From Paraburkholderia sp. DHOC27 (GTDB taxonomy: Bacteria; Pseudomonadota; Gammaproteobacteria; Burkholderiales; Burkholderiaceae), in the NCBI RefSeq assembly GCF_003429005.1, contig NZ_QVQV01000008.1, positions 248,001 through 312,000 of the forward strand: a DNA stretch of 64,000 nucleotides. Direction: 5' to 3'. The position numbers and the translations under genes were made by a program. The notes under the pieces were generated by a model that saw nothing but the letters and a program-made list of their open reading frames with translations, did no database searches and was not told the origin of the DNA. Of the stretch, positions 26,344 to 35,883 are shown piece after piece. How positions within the stretch are numbered: position 1 is the first letter of the stretch; each line of letters opens with the position of its first letter.

Positions 26344-27663
26344 TCAGGCAGGCAGACCGGGCACGCTCACGCCGAAGGTCTGCAGCAGAAGAACGACGTT
26401 GAGCGCGAGGATGGCCAGCGCCGACGCACTGCCGGCGACGATCATCACGAGGCGGTTTTTATAGGCGCCCATCACCTTGCCATGACAGGTGAACCACACG
26501 AGCGCGGCCATCGGCACGGGCAGCGCAAAACACAACACCACCTGGCTGATGACGAGCGCGCGTGTCGCATTCACGCCCATTGCCACCACCGCGAAAGACG
26601 GCACCATCGTGATGGCGCGCCGGACCCACAGCGGAATCTGAAAGCCGACGAAGCCCTGCATGATCATCTGCCCCGCCATCGTGCCCACGACCGAACTGGA
26701 AATGCCCGAAGCGATCAGCGACAGCAGAAAGATGCCGGCCGCGCCAATGCCGAGCAGCGGCGCAAGCGTGTGATACGCGGCCTCGATTTCGGCCACCTCC
26801 GGGTGCCCCGCATGAAAGGCGCTGGACGCCATGATGACCATCGCCATGTTGATGAGGCCGGCGAGCGTCAATGCGATCACCACTTCGATCGTGGAGTAGC
26901 GCAGCAGTTTGACGCGCTCGCCTTCGTTCGACGCGGTCGCACGGTGTTGCGTCAGGCCGGAATGCAGAAACAGCGCGTGCGGCATGACGGTTGCGCCGAT
27001 GATGCCCACCGCGATCGTGATCGCGCCGGCGTCGGGCAATTGCGGCGTCACCAGGTGCCTGAAGACAGCGGGCCACGTGACGGGCGCGATCAGCACTTCC
27101 GCGAGATACGAAAGCCCGATGATGCCGACCAGTGCACCGATGGCCAGTTCGAGCGGCCGGAAGCCCGCCTTCTCGAACAGCAGCAGCACATACGTGACGA
27201 TCGCGGTGACGATCATGCCCGCCAGCAACGGCATGTGGAACAGCAGCGCGAGACCGATTGCGCCGCCCAGAAATTCCGCGAGGTCCGTGGCCATCGCGGC
27301 GATTTCGCTCACCACCCACATGGCGTAGACGAGCGGTGCGGGAAAATGATCGCGGCACAATTCCGCGAGATTGCAGCCGGTGACGATGCCCAGTTTTGCC
27401 GAAAGCGTCTGGAACAGCATGGCCACGAGATTGGCGAGCAGCACCACCCACAGCAGCGCGTAACCGTAATGCGCGCCCGCCTGAATGTTGGTCGCGAAGT
27501 TGCCCGGATCCATGTAGGCTACGGACACCACCACGGCGGGCCCCGCGAACGGCAAGACGAGCGCGATGCCGTGACTGCGCCCTTCCAGCGCATCGCGGAT
27601 CGCACGCGAGGTGCGGCCCGTGAGTGTCGCTGGCCTGAGCTTGTCGCGTACGCGTTCGTCCAT
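26344..27663 (-). CDS. mntH: Nramp-family divalent metal transporter (MntH-like)
   Basis: 439 residues with eleven predicted membrane segments. Helix 1 carries the metal-binding signature AYMDPGNFATNI (DPGN) and helix 6 carries the partner motif MPHALFLHS, both diagnostic of Nramp proton-coupled Mn2+/Fe2+ importers. I start at the ATG giving MDERVRDK; a GTG two codons upstream overlaps the GAGGTG ribosome site. The upstream 160 bases show no obvious MntR box or manganese riboswitch that I can identify. Confidence 0.93.
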   Translation of the reverse strand: MDERVRDKLRPATLTGRTSRAIRDALEGRSHGIALVLPFAGPAVVVSVAYMDPGNFATNIQAGAHYGYALLWVVLLANLVAMLFQTLSAKLGIVTGCNLAELCRDHFPAPLVYAMWVVSEIAAMATDLAEFLGGAIGLALLFHMPLLAGMIVTAIVTYVLLLFEKAGFRPLELAIGALVGIIGLSYLAEVLIAPVTWPAVFRHLVTPQLPDAGAITIAVGIIGATVMPHALFLHSGLTQHRATASNEGERVKLLRYSTIEVVIALTLAGLINMAMVIMASSAFHAGHPEVAEIEAAYHTLAPLLGIGAAGIFLLSLIASGISSSVVGTMAGQMIMQGFVGFQIPLWVRRAITMVPSFAVVAMGVNATRALVISQVVLCFALPVPMAALVWFTCHGKVMGAYKNRLVMIVAGSASALAILALNVVLLLQTFGVSVPGLPA

Positions 27664-27823
27664 TCGCACCTCGTCGGGTCCGGCCTTCTCAGCTAATCTC
27701 TCACATTTCCACGCGGCGCGTCATCGAAAACGGCGCGACGAACGTTGTTAAAGTGCGGCCTGGCCGCCCCCTCTTTTGAAGGCACGTTTTTTGGTGTCGC
27801 ATCACCTTCGGATACTTTACAGA

Positions 27824-28837
27824 ATGCCTTACTCGCCGGTTACATTCCTCTCGAGAGCTACCCTATCCGCCGCTGTACTGTTTGCCCTCGCGGGCCATGT
27901 CCACACTGCCCGTGCTGAAGACCGCGTGATCGTGCTCGACTCGGGCGAATCCGAGCTATCGCTGATCGACGAGACCACCCATAAGGTGGTCGGCACGGAG
28001 CCCACCGGCAAAGAGCCGCATCACTTGATGATTACGCCGGACGGCAAGTCGCTGATCGTCGCCGATTCGGTGTCCAACAACCTGATGTTCGTCGACCCGC
28101 ACACCGGCCGCGTGCAGCGCACTGTGGACGGCATCGAAGACCCGTATCAACTGGGCTTCTCGCCCGATCACAAGTGGTTCGTCACGGCCGCGCTGCGCAT
28201 GGACCGCGTGGATATCTACCGTTACGACGGCACGAATATGGCGCTGGTCAAGCATATTCCGCTGGGCAAGACGCCGAGCCACATGACCTTCGCGTCCGAC
28301 AACCGCACCGTGTTCGTCACGCTGCAGGATTCGGGCGAACTCGCCGCCATCGACCTGGCGAGCCAGACCGTGCTGTGGAAAATGAAGGTGGGTAACGAAC
28401 CCGCCGGCCTGTGGATGACGCCGGGAGACCGCTATCTGCTGGTCGGCATGACGGGCGAAGACGACGTGACCGTGGTGGACTGGCGCAAGCAGCAGATCGT
28501 CAAGAAGATCCACACGGGCCGCGGCGCACACAACTTCCGCAATCTGGATGACGGCAAGCACGTGGTGGTGTCGAACCGGGTGGAAAGCACCATCAGCATC
28601 CTCGATTACACGACGCTGACGAACGTGGGCGACATCACCGGACTGATGCCCGGACCCGATGACATGGAACTATCTGCCGACAAACGCTATCTATGGGTGG
28701 GATTCCGTTTTGCGAAGCACGTGGGCATCATCGATCTGACAACCCGTAAGCTGATCGACACCATCGCGGTGGGCCGCTCGCCGCACGGTATCTACTTCGA
28801 CAATCGCGCGCCGGTGGTAGCGCCTAATCCGGATTAA
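27824..28837 (+). CDS. periplasmic YVTN beta-propeller protein
   Basis: 337 residues. A signal peptide (about residues 1-31, cleavage after ARAE) precedes seven ~42-residue beta-propeller blades of the YncE/cytochrome D1-like type, with repeated strands such as DGKSLIVADSVSNNL, DNRTVFVTLQDSGEL and DKRYLWVGFRFAKHV. No catalytic or haem residues are obvious. Such proteins bind partners or small molecules in the periplasm. It is followed 158 bases later by a sterol-desaturase-like gene on the same strand; a functional link is unproven. Confidence 0.88.
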   Translation: MPYSPVTFLSRATLSAAVLFALAGHVHTARAEDRVIVLDSGESELSLIDETTHKVVGTEPTGKEPHHLMITPDGKSLIVADSVSNNLMFVDPHTGRVQRTVDGIEDPYQLGFSPDHKWFVTAALRMDRVDIYRYDGTNMALVKHIPLGKTPSHMTFASDNRTVFVTLQDSGELAAIDLASQTVLWKMKVGNEPAGLWMTPGDRYLLVGMTGEDDVTVVDWRKQQIVKKIHTGRGAHNFRNLDDGKHVVVSNRVESTISILDYTTLTNVGDITGLMPGPDDMELSADKRYLWVGFRFAKHVGIIDLTTRKLIDTIAVGRSPHGIYFDNRAPVVAPNPD

Positions 28838-28995
28838 TCCGCACTCGGCGCGTGGGATTAAAAGCGCCGCATCGGTACGTCGTGTTTTAGCGCGCACAAT
28901 GTGCCAATGCGGCGCGGGGTTTATCAGATCGCGCCCTGCGCGTGCTTGCATCAACGAATACGTAAGCGCATCACCGGTCATTCACGAGGCATTTG

Positions 28996-30012
28996 ATGTT
29001 CCACGAAATCGTCGCACAGCTCGACAACATGGTGTCCGCCCTGCAGACGCTGCTGTATGTCGATGTGGTGCAGCCGTTCTTCTATCGTTTCGGTCTGATG
29101 GGCTACGATGAAGACACCTATGACGCGCTCTACTGGGTGATCATCGGCGCGCTTCAGGTGGTGGTGATGTACCTCGCTTTGCGGCCGCTCGAAGCGCTGC
29201 GCCCTGTCGAACAGTGGCAAGATCGCAAAGCGCTGCGCAGCGACGTGATCTACACGTGGATCGCCAAACTCGGCATCATCAACATCGCGTTTTTCTTCAT
29301 GCTGCAGCCACTGTTCAATCATTGGCAAAGCCTGATGGCGATCTACAACATCCCGAACATCGACATCGACAGTCTCTGGCCCGGCGTCACCGATCAACCG
29401 GTCGTGTCGTTCCTGATCTACCTGGTCATTCTCGACTTCGCCGGCTACTGGTATCACCGCTGGCAGCATCGTTTCGGCGTGTGGTGGGAACTGCATGCGG
29501 TGCATCACAGCCAGCAGCAGATGTCGCTGTGGAACGACGACCGCAACCACTTTCTCGACGACATCATCCAGGCGGCGTTCTTTGCGGCGATTTCGCTGTT
29601 CATCGGCGTGCAGCCGAATCAGTTCGTGGTGCTGGTGGCTGTGAGCAACTTCATGCAGAGCATCCAGCACGTGAATGCACGCCTGCCGTATGGCTGGCTG
29701 CTGGAGCGTCTTATCGTGAGTCCGGTGTTTCACCGCCGCCATCATGCAGTGGGTTATGGCCACGAAGGCACGGCTTACGGCTGCAATTTCGGCGTGCTGT
29801 TTCCGTGGTGGGACATGATGTTCCGCACGGCTTCATGGAACCGCGAGATCGAGCCCACCGGCATCCGCGATCAACTGCCGGCGCCGCATGGCGCTGGCCG
29901 CAAGTATGGCGAGGGGCTGCTGGCGCAGCAGTGGTACGCGTTTGGCCGCATCGTCGCGCGCCTGCGGGGCCAGCGCGGCTATGCGGGCGGCGCGGGTGAT
30001 GCGGCAAATTAA
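28996..30012 (+). CDS. sterol desaturase / fatty-acid hydroxylase family protein
   Basis: 338 residues, integral membrane, with about five hydrophobic segments. All three histidine clusters for the di-iron centre are present: HRWQH (around residue 155), HAVHHS (around 171) and HRRHH (around 250). The family oxidises C-H bonds in lipids, for example hydroxylating fatty-acyl or hopanoid chains. I use the ATG at 28996; a TTG directly before it is an alternative. The stop codon lies at the start of a 13-bp tandem repeat. Confidence 0.9.
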   Translation: MFHEIVAQLDNMVSALQTLLYVDVVQPFFYRFGLMGYDEDTYDALYWVIIGALQVVVMYLALRPLEALRPVEQWQDRKALRSDVIYTWIAKLGIINIAFFFMLQPLFNHWQSLMAIYNIPNIDIDSLWPGVTDQPVVSFLIYLVILDFAGYWYHRWQHRFGVWWELHAVHHSQQQMSLWNDDRNHFLDDIIQAAFFAAISLFIGVQPNQFVVLVAVSNFMQSIQHVNARLPYGWLLERLIVSPVFHRRHHAVGYGHEGTAYGCNFGVLFPWWDMMFRTASWNREIEPTGIRDQLPAPHGAGRKYGEGLLAQQWYAFGRIVARLRGQRGYAGGAGDAAN

Positions 30013-30048
30013 GCGGCAGCACTAAGCGGCAGCATTAAGCGGTGAATC
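30010..30048 (+). repeat. 13-bp tandem repeat at the desaturase stop codon
   Basis: Two near-identical 13-mers (TAAGCGGCAGCAC and TAAGCGGCAGCAT) and a degenerate third unit beginning TAAGCGG follow head to tail. Each begins with a TAA; the first TAA is the desaturase stop. Confidence 0.75.
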
Positions 30049-30071
30049 AAGCGTTGCACTGCGCAACGCTT
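30049..30071. terminator. hairpin after the desaturase gene
   Basis: A perfect 9-bp stem, AAGCGTTGC/GCAACGCTT, has a five-base loop (30058-30062). It lies between the convergent desaturase and DUF2252 genes. A long T-run is missing. Confidence 0.5.
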
Positions 30072-30106
30072 CTCACGCAGACGCGGCCGCCAGCAACCCT
30101 GAATCC

Positions 30107-31351
30107 TCACCCTTTACCAGGCGCAGGCGCAGGCGCAGCATCCACCTCAAACGCGCCCTTGTCGTAGGCGGCGCAATACGTCTTCCAGTCCTCGATCACC
30201 TGCGCTTCGCACTGCGCCGCCAGCTCGACGAGCGGCACCTGCCAGTCCTTGCGATTGCTGAACGCGATGAGGTCATCCGCAATGGCCGAGCCCTGCCGTC
30301 CACCGCTGCGCAACTGCGCCCACGCGCTCAGTTCGGCCATGTTGTTGACCACCGATTCGAGCCGCGGCAGCTTGCCATTCCATGCATTCAAGGCCACGCG
30401 ATCTTCGGAAGGTTGCAGGCTGCGCAGCACGTAAGGCGCCTGCCTGAATTCCACTGCATGCAGCAGCGCCTGCGAGACCGCCTGACAGCGCCGCTGAATC
30501 TCCACGACCCGATACGATTCACTCTGCCAGGCAGGCTGTTTCGTCGTGACGTGCGGCACCACTGAAGACGGTAACGCCTCTTTCAGGTCGATCAGATAGT
30601 TGCCATCCGGCGAGCCCTTGCCTTCCACCAGCACCACGTAGCGATCGACACCCAGACTGCCGGTGCCGGCAATGCGCCGCGCCACGTCGATGATGCGATA
30701 AAAGTCCGGATTGTTCGGGTCGCCGTGGTGGCTCGCGAAATCGTTCATGAAGGCGGTCACTTCGGCACGCGCCTTGTCGCTCACCGGCAGCGCCTTTTTA
30801 CCGTCCACGCGCAATACGCGCTGCTTGCCCTTGAGTTCCGTGCGGCGATTCAGCAGGTCGACACGCGACGACTTGCTCAACGCATCGAACAGATCGCGCA
30901 CCATGCCCACGGAGGTCTCGGCTTCGATCCAGCGCGCCTTGCCGACCCGCAATGCGGCCGCATACGCCTCTACTGCCGTGTGGCACAGCGCGAGTGCCTC
31001 GGCGCGGCTCACACGCAGGTCGTCCGCGCCCACCAGCACGCTCGTCAGCAGGCGAATCAGCTCGTACAGACTCGGCGCCAGGCAGGCCTCGTCGAAATCG
31101 TTGATGTCGAAATAGACGAGACGGTTATCGCCCTTGTAGCTGCCGAAATTCTCCAGGTGCATGTCGCCGCAGATCCACACCGCGGGCGCACTGGCCAGCA
31201 CGCTGCCCTGCGGCAGACGCTCGTAAAACAGATGACAGGTCCCACGCAAAAAGACGAACGGCGAGCTGCGCATCAGCTTGTATTTCATCGCCAGCCGCTC
31301 GGGGTCCCGCTTCGCATTGAAGCTCGCGATCTCCTTGACGATATCGGTCAT
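30107..31351 (-). CDS. DUF2252 family protein
   Basis: 414 residues, cytoplasmic. The family hallmarks are a kinase-like stretch VWICGDMHLENFGSY followed by LVYFDINDFDEA, which resemble the catalytic HxxN and metal-binding D motifs of aminoglycoside-phosphotransferase/protein-kinase-like folds. The N-terminus has the conserved MKYKLMRSSPFVFLRG segment. No function is established for DUF2252; small-molecule or protein phosphorylation is suggested by the motifs. The ATG has a strong AGGAGG ribosome site six bases upstream, which rules out the 17-residue longer version. Confidence 0.88.
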   Translation of the reverse strand: MTDIVKEIASFNAKRDPERLAMKYKLMRSSPFVFLRGTCHLFYERLPQGSVLASAPAVWICGDMHLENFGSYKGDNRLVYFDINDFDEACLAPSLYELIRLLTSVLVGADDLRVSRAEALALCHTAVEAYAAALRVGKARWIEAETSVGMVRDLFDALSKSSRVDLLNRRTELKGKQRVLRVDGKKALPVSDKARAEVTAFMNDFASHHGDPNNPDFYRIIDVARRIAGTGSLGVDRYVVLVEGKGSPDGNYLIDLKEALPSSVVPHVTTKQPAWQSESYRVVEIQRRCQAVSQALLHAVEFRQAPYVLRSLQPSEDRVALNAWNGKLPRLESVVNNMAELSAWAQLRSGGRQGSAIADDLIAFSNRKDWQVPLVELAAQCEAQVIEDWKTYCAAYDKGAFEVDAAPAPAPGKG

Positions 31352-31457
31352 GGCAGCCTCCTGGTTGCGACGCGGCCGCGGGAGCGCAACGGCCCCGACC
31401 ATGCTGTGAAGAACGTGTTTCGCATGTGCTTACTCTGATAGACCTGATTGCCGAAGT

Positions 31458-32402
31458 CTAGGAATCGGTCTTTAGATAATAGGCGCCATCTGCCGTAACC
31501 CGCGCACCAAAGCCACACGCATCAGCAGAACCATGCGTGAGCACTTCGAGCGTCTCCGGTTCGCTCAATCTGAATTCGAGCAGACATCTATCCGGGCGGC
31601 CTTCGTAAGGAGCGGGATTCGCCAGGTGAGAAGTGGCTTCGATCAACGCACCACGCGGCACGTCGGATACCGGCACGCGCGCAATGCCGCCAAAGAAACG
31701 CACGTTGGCCACCACGCTGCCGGTGCTCGCCTGCGGGTTGCCGTCCTGGCCCACGCTGGGATAAACGAACTCCGCATCGAGCCGGTATTCGCCACGCCGG
31801 CCTTTGAGCGGCGTGAGCGTCACGCTGCTCCACGCACCCAGATTCATGTAGCGCGCGAAGTGGGTCCCTGCTGCGGGCGGACCCTGCACGACGTTTTTAT
31901 CCGCGATCCCCGCAAGGCGCTGCTGCGCCACGGTTCTGACGCGGCTCAGCATGGGATCTTCAGCGCTGTGGCTCGCGCGCGTGATCGCGCTGCGATAGTA
32001 GGCGCGGGCATTCGCGAACGCGTCCTCACTGGCCTGCACATCGCCCTCGTGCACGAGCGCCATGTCGACGCGCGACTCGGCCGATCCGATCGCCTTGGGC
32101 GCGTTCTCCTCTTCAGCCTGCAACGTCGCCGCATCGGCGAGCATCGCTTCCATGTCCACCAGCGCCTGCGCGTCCCTGATGTGCCCGGCATTGAGCGCCT
32201 CGACACCGAGCGCGGCACAGGACGCGTTGGTGCGGCACTGCACGTCCTTGCCACCCAGCACATGACGGCGGTACAACTCGGCGCGCGAACCGCTCTCGAA
32301 CGCCTGCGCTGCCGCCCGTGACGGCGCGAGGCCAGCGGACAGAAGCACGGCGACGACAGTGACGGTGACGGCGACAGCAGCAACGCAAGGTTTGGCTCGC
32401 AT
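31458..32402 (-). CDS. secreted hypothetical protein
   Basis: 314 residues. A long signal peptide (about residues 1-34, ending SRAAAQA) precedes a helical region (40-170) that contains a paired-cysteine loop (CRTNASC) and then a beta-rich region (180-310) with two further Cys near the end. The C-terminal part reads like a small beta-sandwich with the strand NVRFFGGIARVPVSD. I do not recognise the family. It lies 27 bases downstream of a LysR-type gene on the same strand and could be expressed with it. Confidence 0.7.
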   Translation of the reverse strand: MRAKPCVAAVAVTVTVVAVLLSAGLAPSRAAAQAFESGSRAELYRRHVLGGKDVQCRTNASCAALGVEALNAGHIRDAQALVDMEAMLADAATLQAEEENAPKAIGSAESRVDMALVHEGDVQASEDAFANARAYYRSAITRASHSAEDPMLSRVRTVAQQRLAGIADKNVVQGPPAAGTHFARYMNLGAWSSVTLTPLKGRRGEYRLDAEFVYPSVGQDGNPQASTGSVVANVRFFGGIARVPVSDVPRGALIEATSHLANPAPYEGRPDRCLLEFRLSEPETLEVLTHGSADACGFGARVTADGAYYLKTDS

Positions 32403-32429
32403 GGATAAAGCCGGCGATGAAGCCGGTGG

Positions 32430-33407
32430 TTACCAGGTCCTCGACAAGGGACGTCTCGCGCGCACACCGCCGCGCCGCGAGTTCGCTGTAACAGGTACGG
32501 ACTCTGTCAACGATGCTGACAGAAAATCGATGAATGCGCGAACCCGCGCGCTGGCTTGATGCTGTGGCGCATAGACCGCGTAGATATCCGCGCCTGCGGT
32601 GCGGTATTCGGGTAGCACCTGCACCAGCGTGCCGTCGCGCAGATAGCCGCGAATATCCCACTCCGCACGCATCAGGATGCCGTGGCCGTCGAGTGCCCAG
32701 CGCACTGCAATCTCGCCGTCGTTGGTGGTGAGGTTGCTGCGCACGCGCACGCTTTCGGTTTTGTGCGCCGCATCCGCGTCGCGCGTCAGACGCCACACGC
32801 CGTAGCCATCGCTGCCTTGACGGATGCCGATGCAGTTGTGCAGCGCGAGATCGGCCGGCAGTTGCGGCGCGCGATGCTTCGCCAGATAGGCCGGCGCGGC
32901 ACACAGCAAACGCCGGTTGGGTGCAATGCGCCGCGCGATCACGCGGGCGTCGGGCGGCTCGCCGAAGCGCACGCAGATGTCATAGCTGTCGTCGCCGAGC
33001 GGCGGCGGATCCACGGACAACTCCAGTTGCACGTCCACTTGCGGAAACTCGCGCACGAAGCGGGAGATGACGGGCGCCACATGACTGCGGCCAAAACCGA
33101 GCGTGGCATTGACGCGCAGCAGTCCTTTGGGTGTGACCCGCGCGCCGCCAAGCGACTGCTCCAGTTGTTCGATTTCGTCGAGCACGCGCCGCGCGCCAGC
33201 AAGGTAGACCTCGCCTTCCGGCGTGAGGCTCATGCGCCGCGTGGTGCGGTTCACCAGCGCGACGCCCGCGCGCAATTCCATTTGCGCCAGGTGCTTGCTG
33301 ACCGCAGCGGTAGAGAGACCCAGCTCGCGCGCGGCAGCAGTCAGACTGCCACGGCTGGCGAGGACGGAAAAAAACGCGAGGTCGTCGGCCTGGATGGAGG
33401 ACGTCAC
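32430..33407 (-). CDS. LysR-family transcriptional regulator
   Basis: 325 residues. The N-terminal winged helix includes FFSVLASRGSLTAAAREL and the recognition helix STAAVSKHLAQME (residues 12-46). The C-terminal substrate-binding domain shows LLRVNATLGFGRSHVAPVISRF and YDICVRFGEP, typical of the large LysR subgroup resembling DmlR/AaeR-like regulators. The start is GTG. It is divergent from the MHYT-GGDEF-EAL gene across 290 bases, with no clear LysR box (T-N11-A) that I can single out. Confidence 0.93.
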   Translation of the reverse strand: MTSSIQADDLAFFSVLASRGSLTAAARELGLSTAAVSKHLAQMELRAGVALVNRTTRRMSLTPEGEVYLAGARRVLDEIEQLEQSLGGARVTPKGLLRVNATLGFGRSHVAPVISRFVREFPQVDVQLELSVDPPPLGDDSYDICVRFGEPPDARVIARRIAPNRRLLCAAPAYLAKHRAPQLPADLALHNCIGIRQGSDGYGVWRLTRDADAAHKTESVRVRSNLTTNDGEIAVRWALDGHGILMRAEWDIRGYLRDGTLVQVLPEYRTAGADIYAVYAPQHQASARVRAFIDFLSASLTESVPVTANSRRGGVRARRPLSRTW

Positions 33408-33618
33408 GGCTACCCGGATTCTTAACCTGGAGTTAAAGGCAATTCGAGTCTAGCACTGAACGAGCGGGCTGCGGCCGCGCGGCGATGAGGACAAGTACGG
33501 ATGGCAACGGCGACCACAAATGCTCGCAGCATGAGCGCACACAGGCAGTTTCATTCGCAAAAAGTGAAGATGAAACGCCTTTGTCTCGCGCTCGAGCATT
33601 GGTAAGGAAACATGCCGC

Positions 33619-33632
33619 TTTTTTTAAAAAAA
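33619..33632. promoter_or_regulatory. T7A7 tract upstream of the c-di-GMP gene
   Basis: Seven T followed by seven A, flanked by GC and C-AGC, forms an AT palindrome about 70 bp before the downstream start. It could be an UP element or a bent-DNA site. Confidence 0.3.
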
Positions 33633-33700
33633 CAGCTAAACAAAAATTGTAATCTGCCGTAAAGCAGATGAGCCGTCACCCTTTACCGGCTGGACTAATC

Positions 33701-35773
33701 ATGCTTGGCACATACAACTTCTGGCTGGTGGCGGCATCCTTCGCTGTGGCGACCCTGGCGTCGTACACCGCACTCGATCTCACCGGCCGCATCTCGATGC
33801 TCGCCACCTCGCTGCTGCGCCATGCGTGGCTAGTGGGCGGCGCGGCTGCGATGGGCGTCGGCATCTGGTCGATGCACTTCATCGCGATGCTGGCGTTTTC
33901 GCTACCCATTCCGGTCGGCTACGACGTTGGACTCACGGCATGGTCGCTCGCCCTTGCGATCGTGGTGTCGTGCCTCGCGCTCTTCGTGACGACGCGCACC
34001 AAGGTCACGCTCGGTCATCTCGCGGCGGGCAGCGTGATCATGGGCGTCGGCATCGCCGGCATGCACTACACCGGCATGGCCGCCATGCGCATGCAGCCGG
34101 GCATCGACTATCAACCGGGCTGGTTCGCGGCGTCGATCGCCATTGCGATCGGTGCGTCGATGGCCGCGCTGCTGATCGCGCGCCGCCTCGCCGACAACCG
34201 CGCCCGCAACGTTCTGCTGGCCCGTTTCGGCGCCGCGCTGGTGATGGCCGTCGCCATCAACGGCATGCATTACTCCGGCATGGAAGCGGCTGCGTTCCCC
34301 GTGGGCGCCATCTGCGGCGCGGCGAACGGCGGCATTGATACCACGTGGCTCGGTACAGCCGTGACCGTGCTGACCTTCGCGATCCTGATCGTCACGCTGA
34401 TGCTGTCGCGCTTCGACGCACGCACCACGTTCCTCGTCAGCGCCGTGTCGCGTCTGAACGGACAGATCGTGCGGCTTGCCACGCTCGATACGCTGACCGG
34501 CCTGCCCAACCGCACCACGCTCACGGAGCGGATCGAAGCGGCTATCGAACTGGCGCGCCGCCGCAACAGCGTGTTCGCGATCCTCTTCATGGATCTGGAC
34601 GGCTTCAAGACCATCAACGATTCACTCGGCCACTCGGCGGGCGACCAGGTGCTGGCCGCGTTTGCGCAACGTCTGCAGATCTGCGTGCGCGCCACCGATA
34701 CCGTGGCGCGGCTCGGCGGTGACGAGTTCGTGGTGATGGCGGAGAACCTCGGCTCGCGTCAGGACGCGGGGCTGATCGCGGAAGGTGTGCTGGAGCGCAT
34801 GCGCGAAGGCGTGTGGAACGACAAGGAGCCGCTGCAGGTCATGCCGAGCATCGGCATTGCGCTGTATCCGCAGGACGGCGAGAACGTCGACACGTTGCTC
34901 AAGCATGCCGACGCCGCGATGTACGAAGCCAAGCGCGCGGGACGCAGCACGTACCGGTTCTTCGAAGCGAGCATGAACGAAGCCGCGACGCGCACGCTGC
35001 AAATCCAGCATGCGCTGCACGAAGCGCTCACGGCCGGTCATTTCTCGCTGAACTTCCAGCCGAAATTCCGTGGCGACAGCAACGAGCTGGCCGGCGCCGA
35101 AGCGCTGATCCGCCTCAATCACCCGGTGCTCGGCACGCTGCCGCCCATGGAATTCATCCCGATTGCCGAGCGCTCCGGGCAGATCGTGCAGATCGGCTAC
35201 TGGGTGGTGCGCGAGACCTGCCGGCAGATTCGCAGCTGGATCGACGAAGGGCTGCCGGCCATGAAGATTGCGATCAACCTCTCGCCGCGTCAGCTTTCGC
35301 AGCCGAATCTGGTTTCCTCGATCCTGAAGATCGTCCAGGAAGAAGGCGTTGCGTGCGACCGCATCATGTTCGAAATCACCGAGACCGTGGCGATGCAGGA
35401 CGCGCCGCGCACGATCGAGATGATTCGCGAATTCCAGACCAGCGGTTTCGAAATCGCCATTGACGACTTCGGCACCGGCTATTCGAGTCTCGCGTATCTG
35501 CAGCGCTTCCGCGTCAAGCAACTGAAGATCGACCGCTTCTTTACCAACGGGCTCGATGACAAAACGCCGGAAGGCACGGCGATCGTCTCCGCGATCATTG
35601 CACTCGCCCATTCGCTCGATATGGACGTGGTGGCCGAAGGCGTCGAAACCGCCTCGCAGCTCGGCAAGCTCAAAGAGATGATGTGCGACGAAATGCAGGG
35701 CTTCCTGCTCGGCAAGCCGCTGGCGGCCGATGCGTTCAGCGCACTGCTGAAGGACCGTGTGGCGTCGGTCTAG
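33701..35773 (+). CDS. MHYT-GGDEF-EAL cyclic-di-GMP enzyme
   Basis: 690 residues. The membrane MHYT sensor (residues 1-250) has three copies of the M-H-x-x-x-M motif (SMHFIAM, GMHYTGM, GMHYSGM), likely to bind copper or respond to a gas. It is followed by a GGDEF domain with intact LGGDEF and an EAL domain with intact GAEALIR, DDFGTGYSSL and AEGVE. Both catalytic activities (diguanylate cyclase and phosphodiesterase) appear possible. An upstream ATG at 33668 would add 11 residues; neither start has a strong ribosome site, and I favour the shorter by homology of the MLGxYN opening. Confidence 0.92.
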   Translation: MLGTYNFWLVAASFAVATLASYTALDLTGRISMLATSLLRHAWLVGGAAAMGVGIWSMHFIAMLAFSLPIPVGYDVGLTAWSLALAIVVSCLALFVTTRTKVTLGHLAAGSVIMGVGIAGMHYTGMAAMRMQPGIDYQPGWFAASIAIAIGASMAALLIARRLADNRARNVLLARFGAALVMAVAINGMHYSGMEAAAFPVGAICGAANGGIDTTWLGTAVTVLTFAILIVTLMLSRFDARTTFLVSAVSRLNGQIVRLATLDTLTGLPNRTTLTERIEAAIELARRRNSVFAILFMDLDGFKTINDSLGHSAGDQVLAAFAQRLQICVRATDTVARLGGDEFVVMAENLGSRQDAGLIAEGVLERMREGVWNDKEPLQVMPSIGIALYPQDGENVDTLLKHADAAMYEAKRAGRSTYRFFEASMNEAATRTLQIQHALHEALTAGHFSLNFQPKFRGDSNELAGAEALIRLNHPVLGTLPPMEFIPIAERSGQIVQIGYWVVRETCRQIRSWIDEGLPAMKIAINLSPRQLSQPNLVSSILKIVQEEGVACDRIMFEITETVAMQDAPRTIEMIREFQTSGFEIAIDDFGTGYSSLAYLQRFRVKQLKIDRFFTNGLDDKTPEGTAIVSAIIALAHSLDMDVVAEGVETASQLGKLKEMMCDEMQGFLLGKPLAADAFSALLKDRVASV

Positions 35774-35883
35774 TCATTTCAGTTGATGTGGAAGGAGTGC
35801 TCCACAGCGTGCGTGGACAGCCTCTCCACGCGTCCATTGCGGTTCAATCTGCTGAAGCAAACGTTTTCCAGGCCGGGAGGCTC

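Noticed and set aside
26311..27696. 461-codon plus-strand frame opposite mntH
   Set aside because: Antisense of eleven clear membrane helices; extremely rich in His, Arg, Asp and Gln with no domain.
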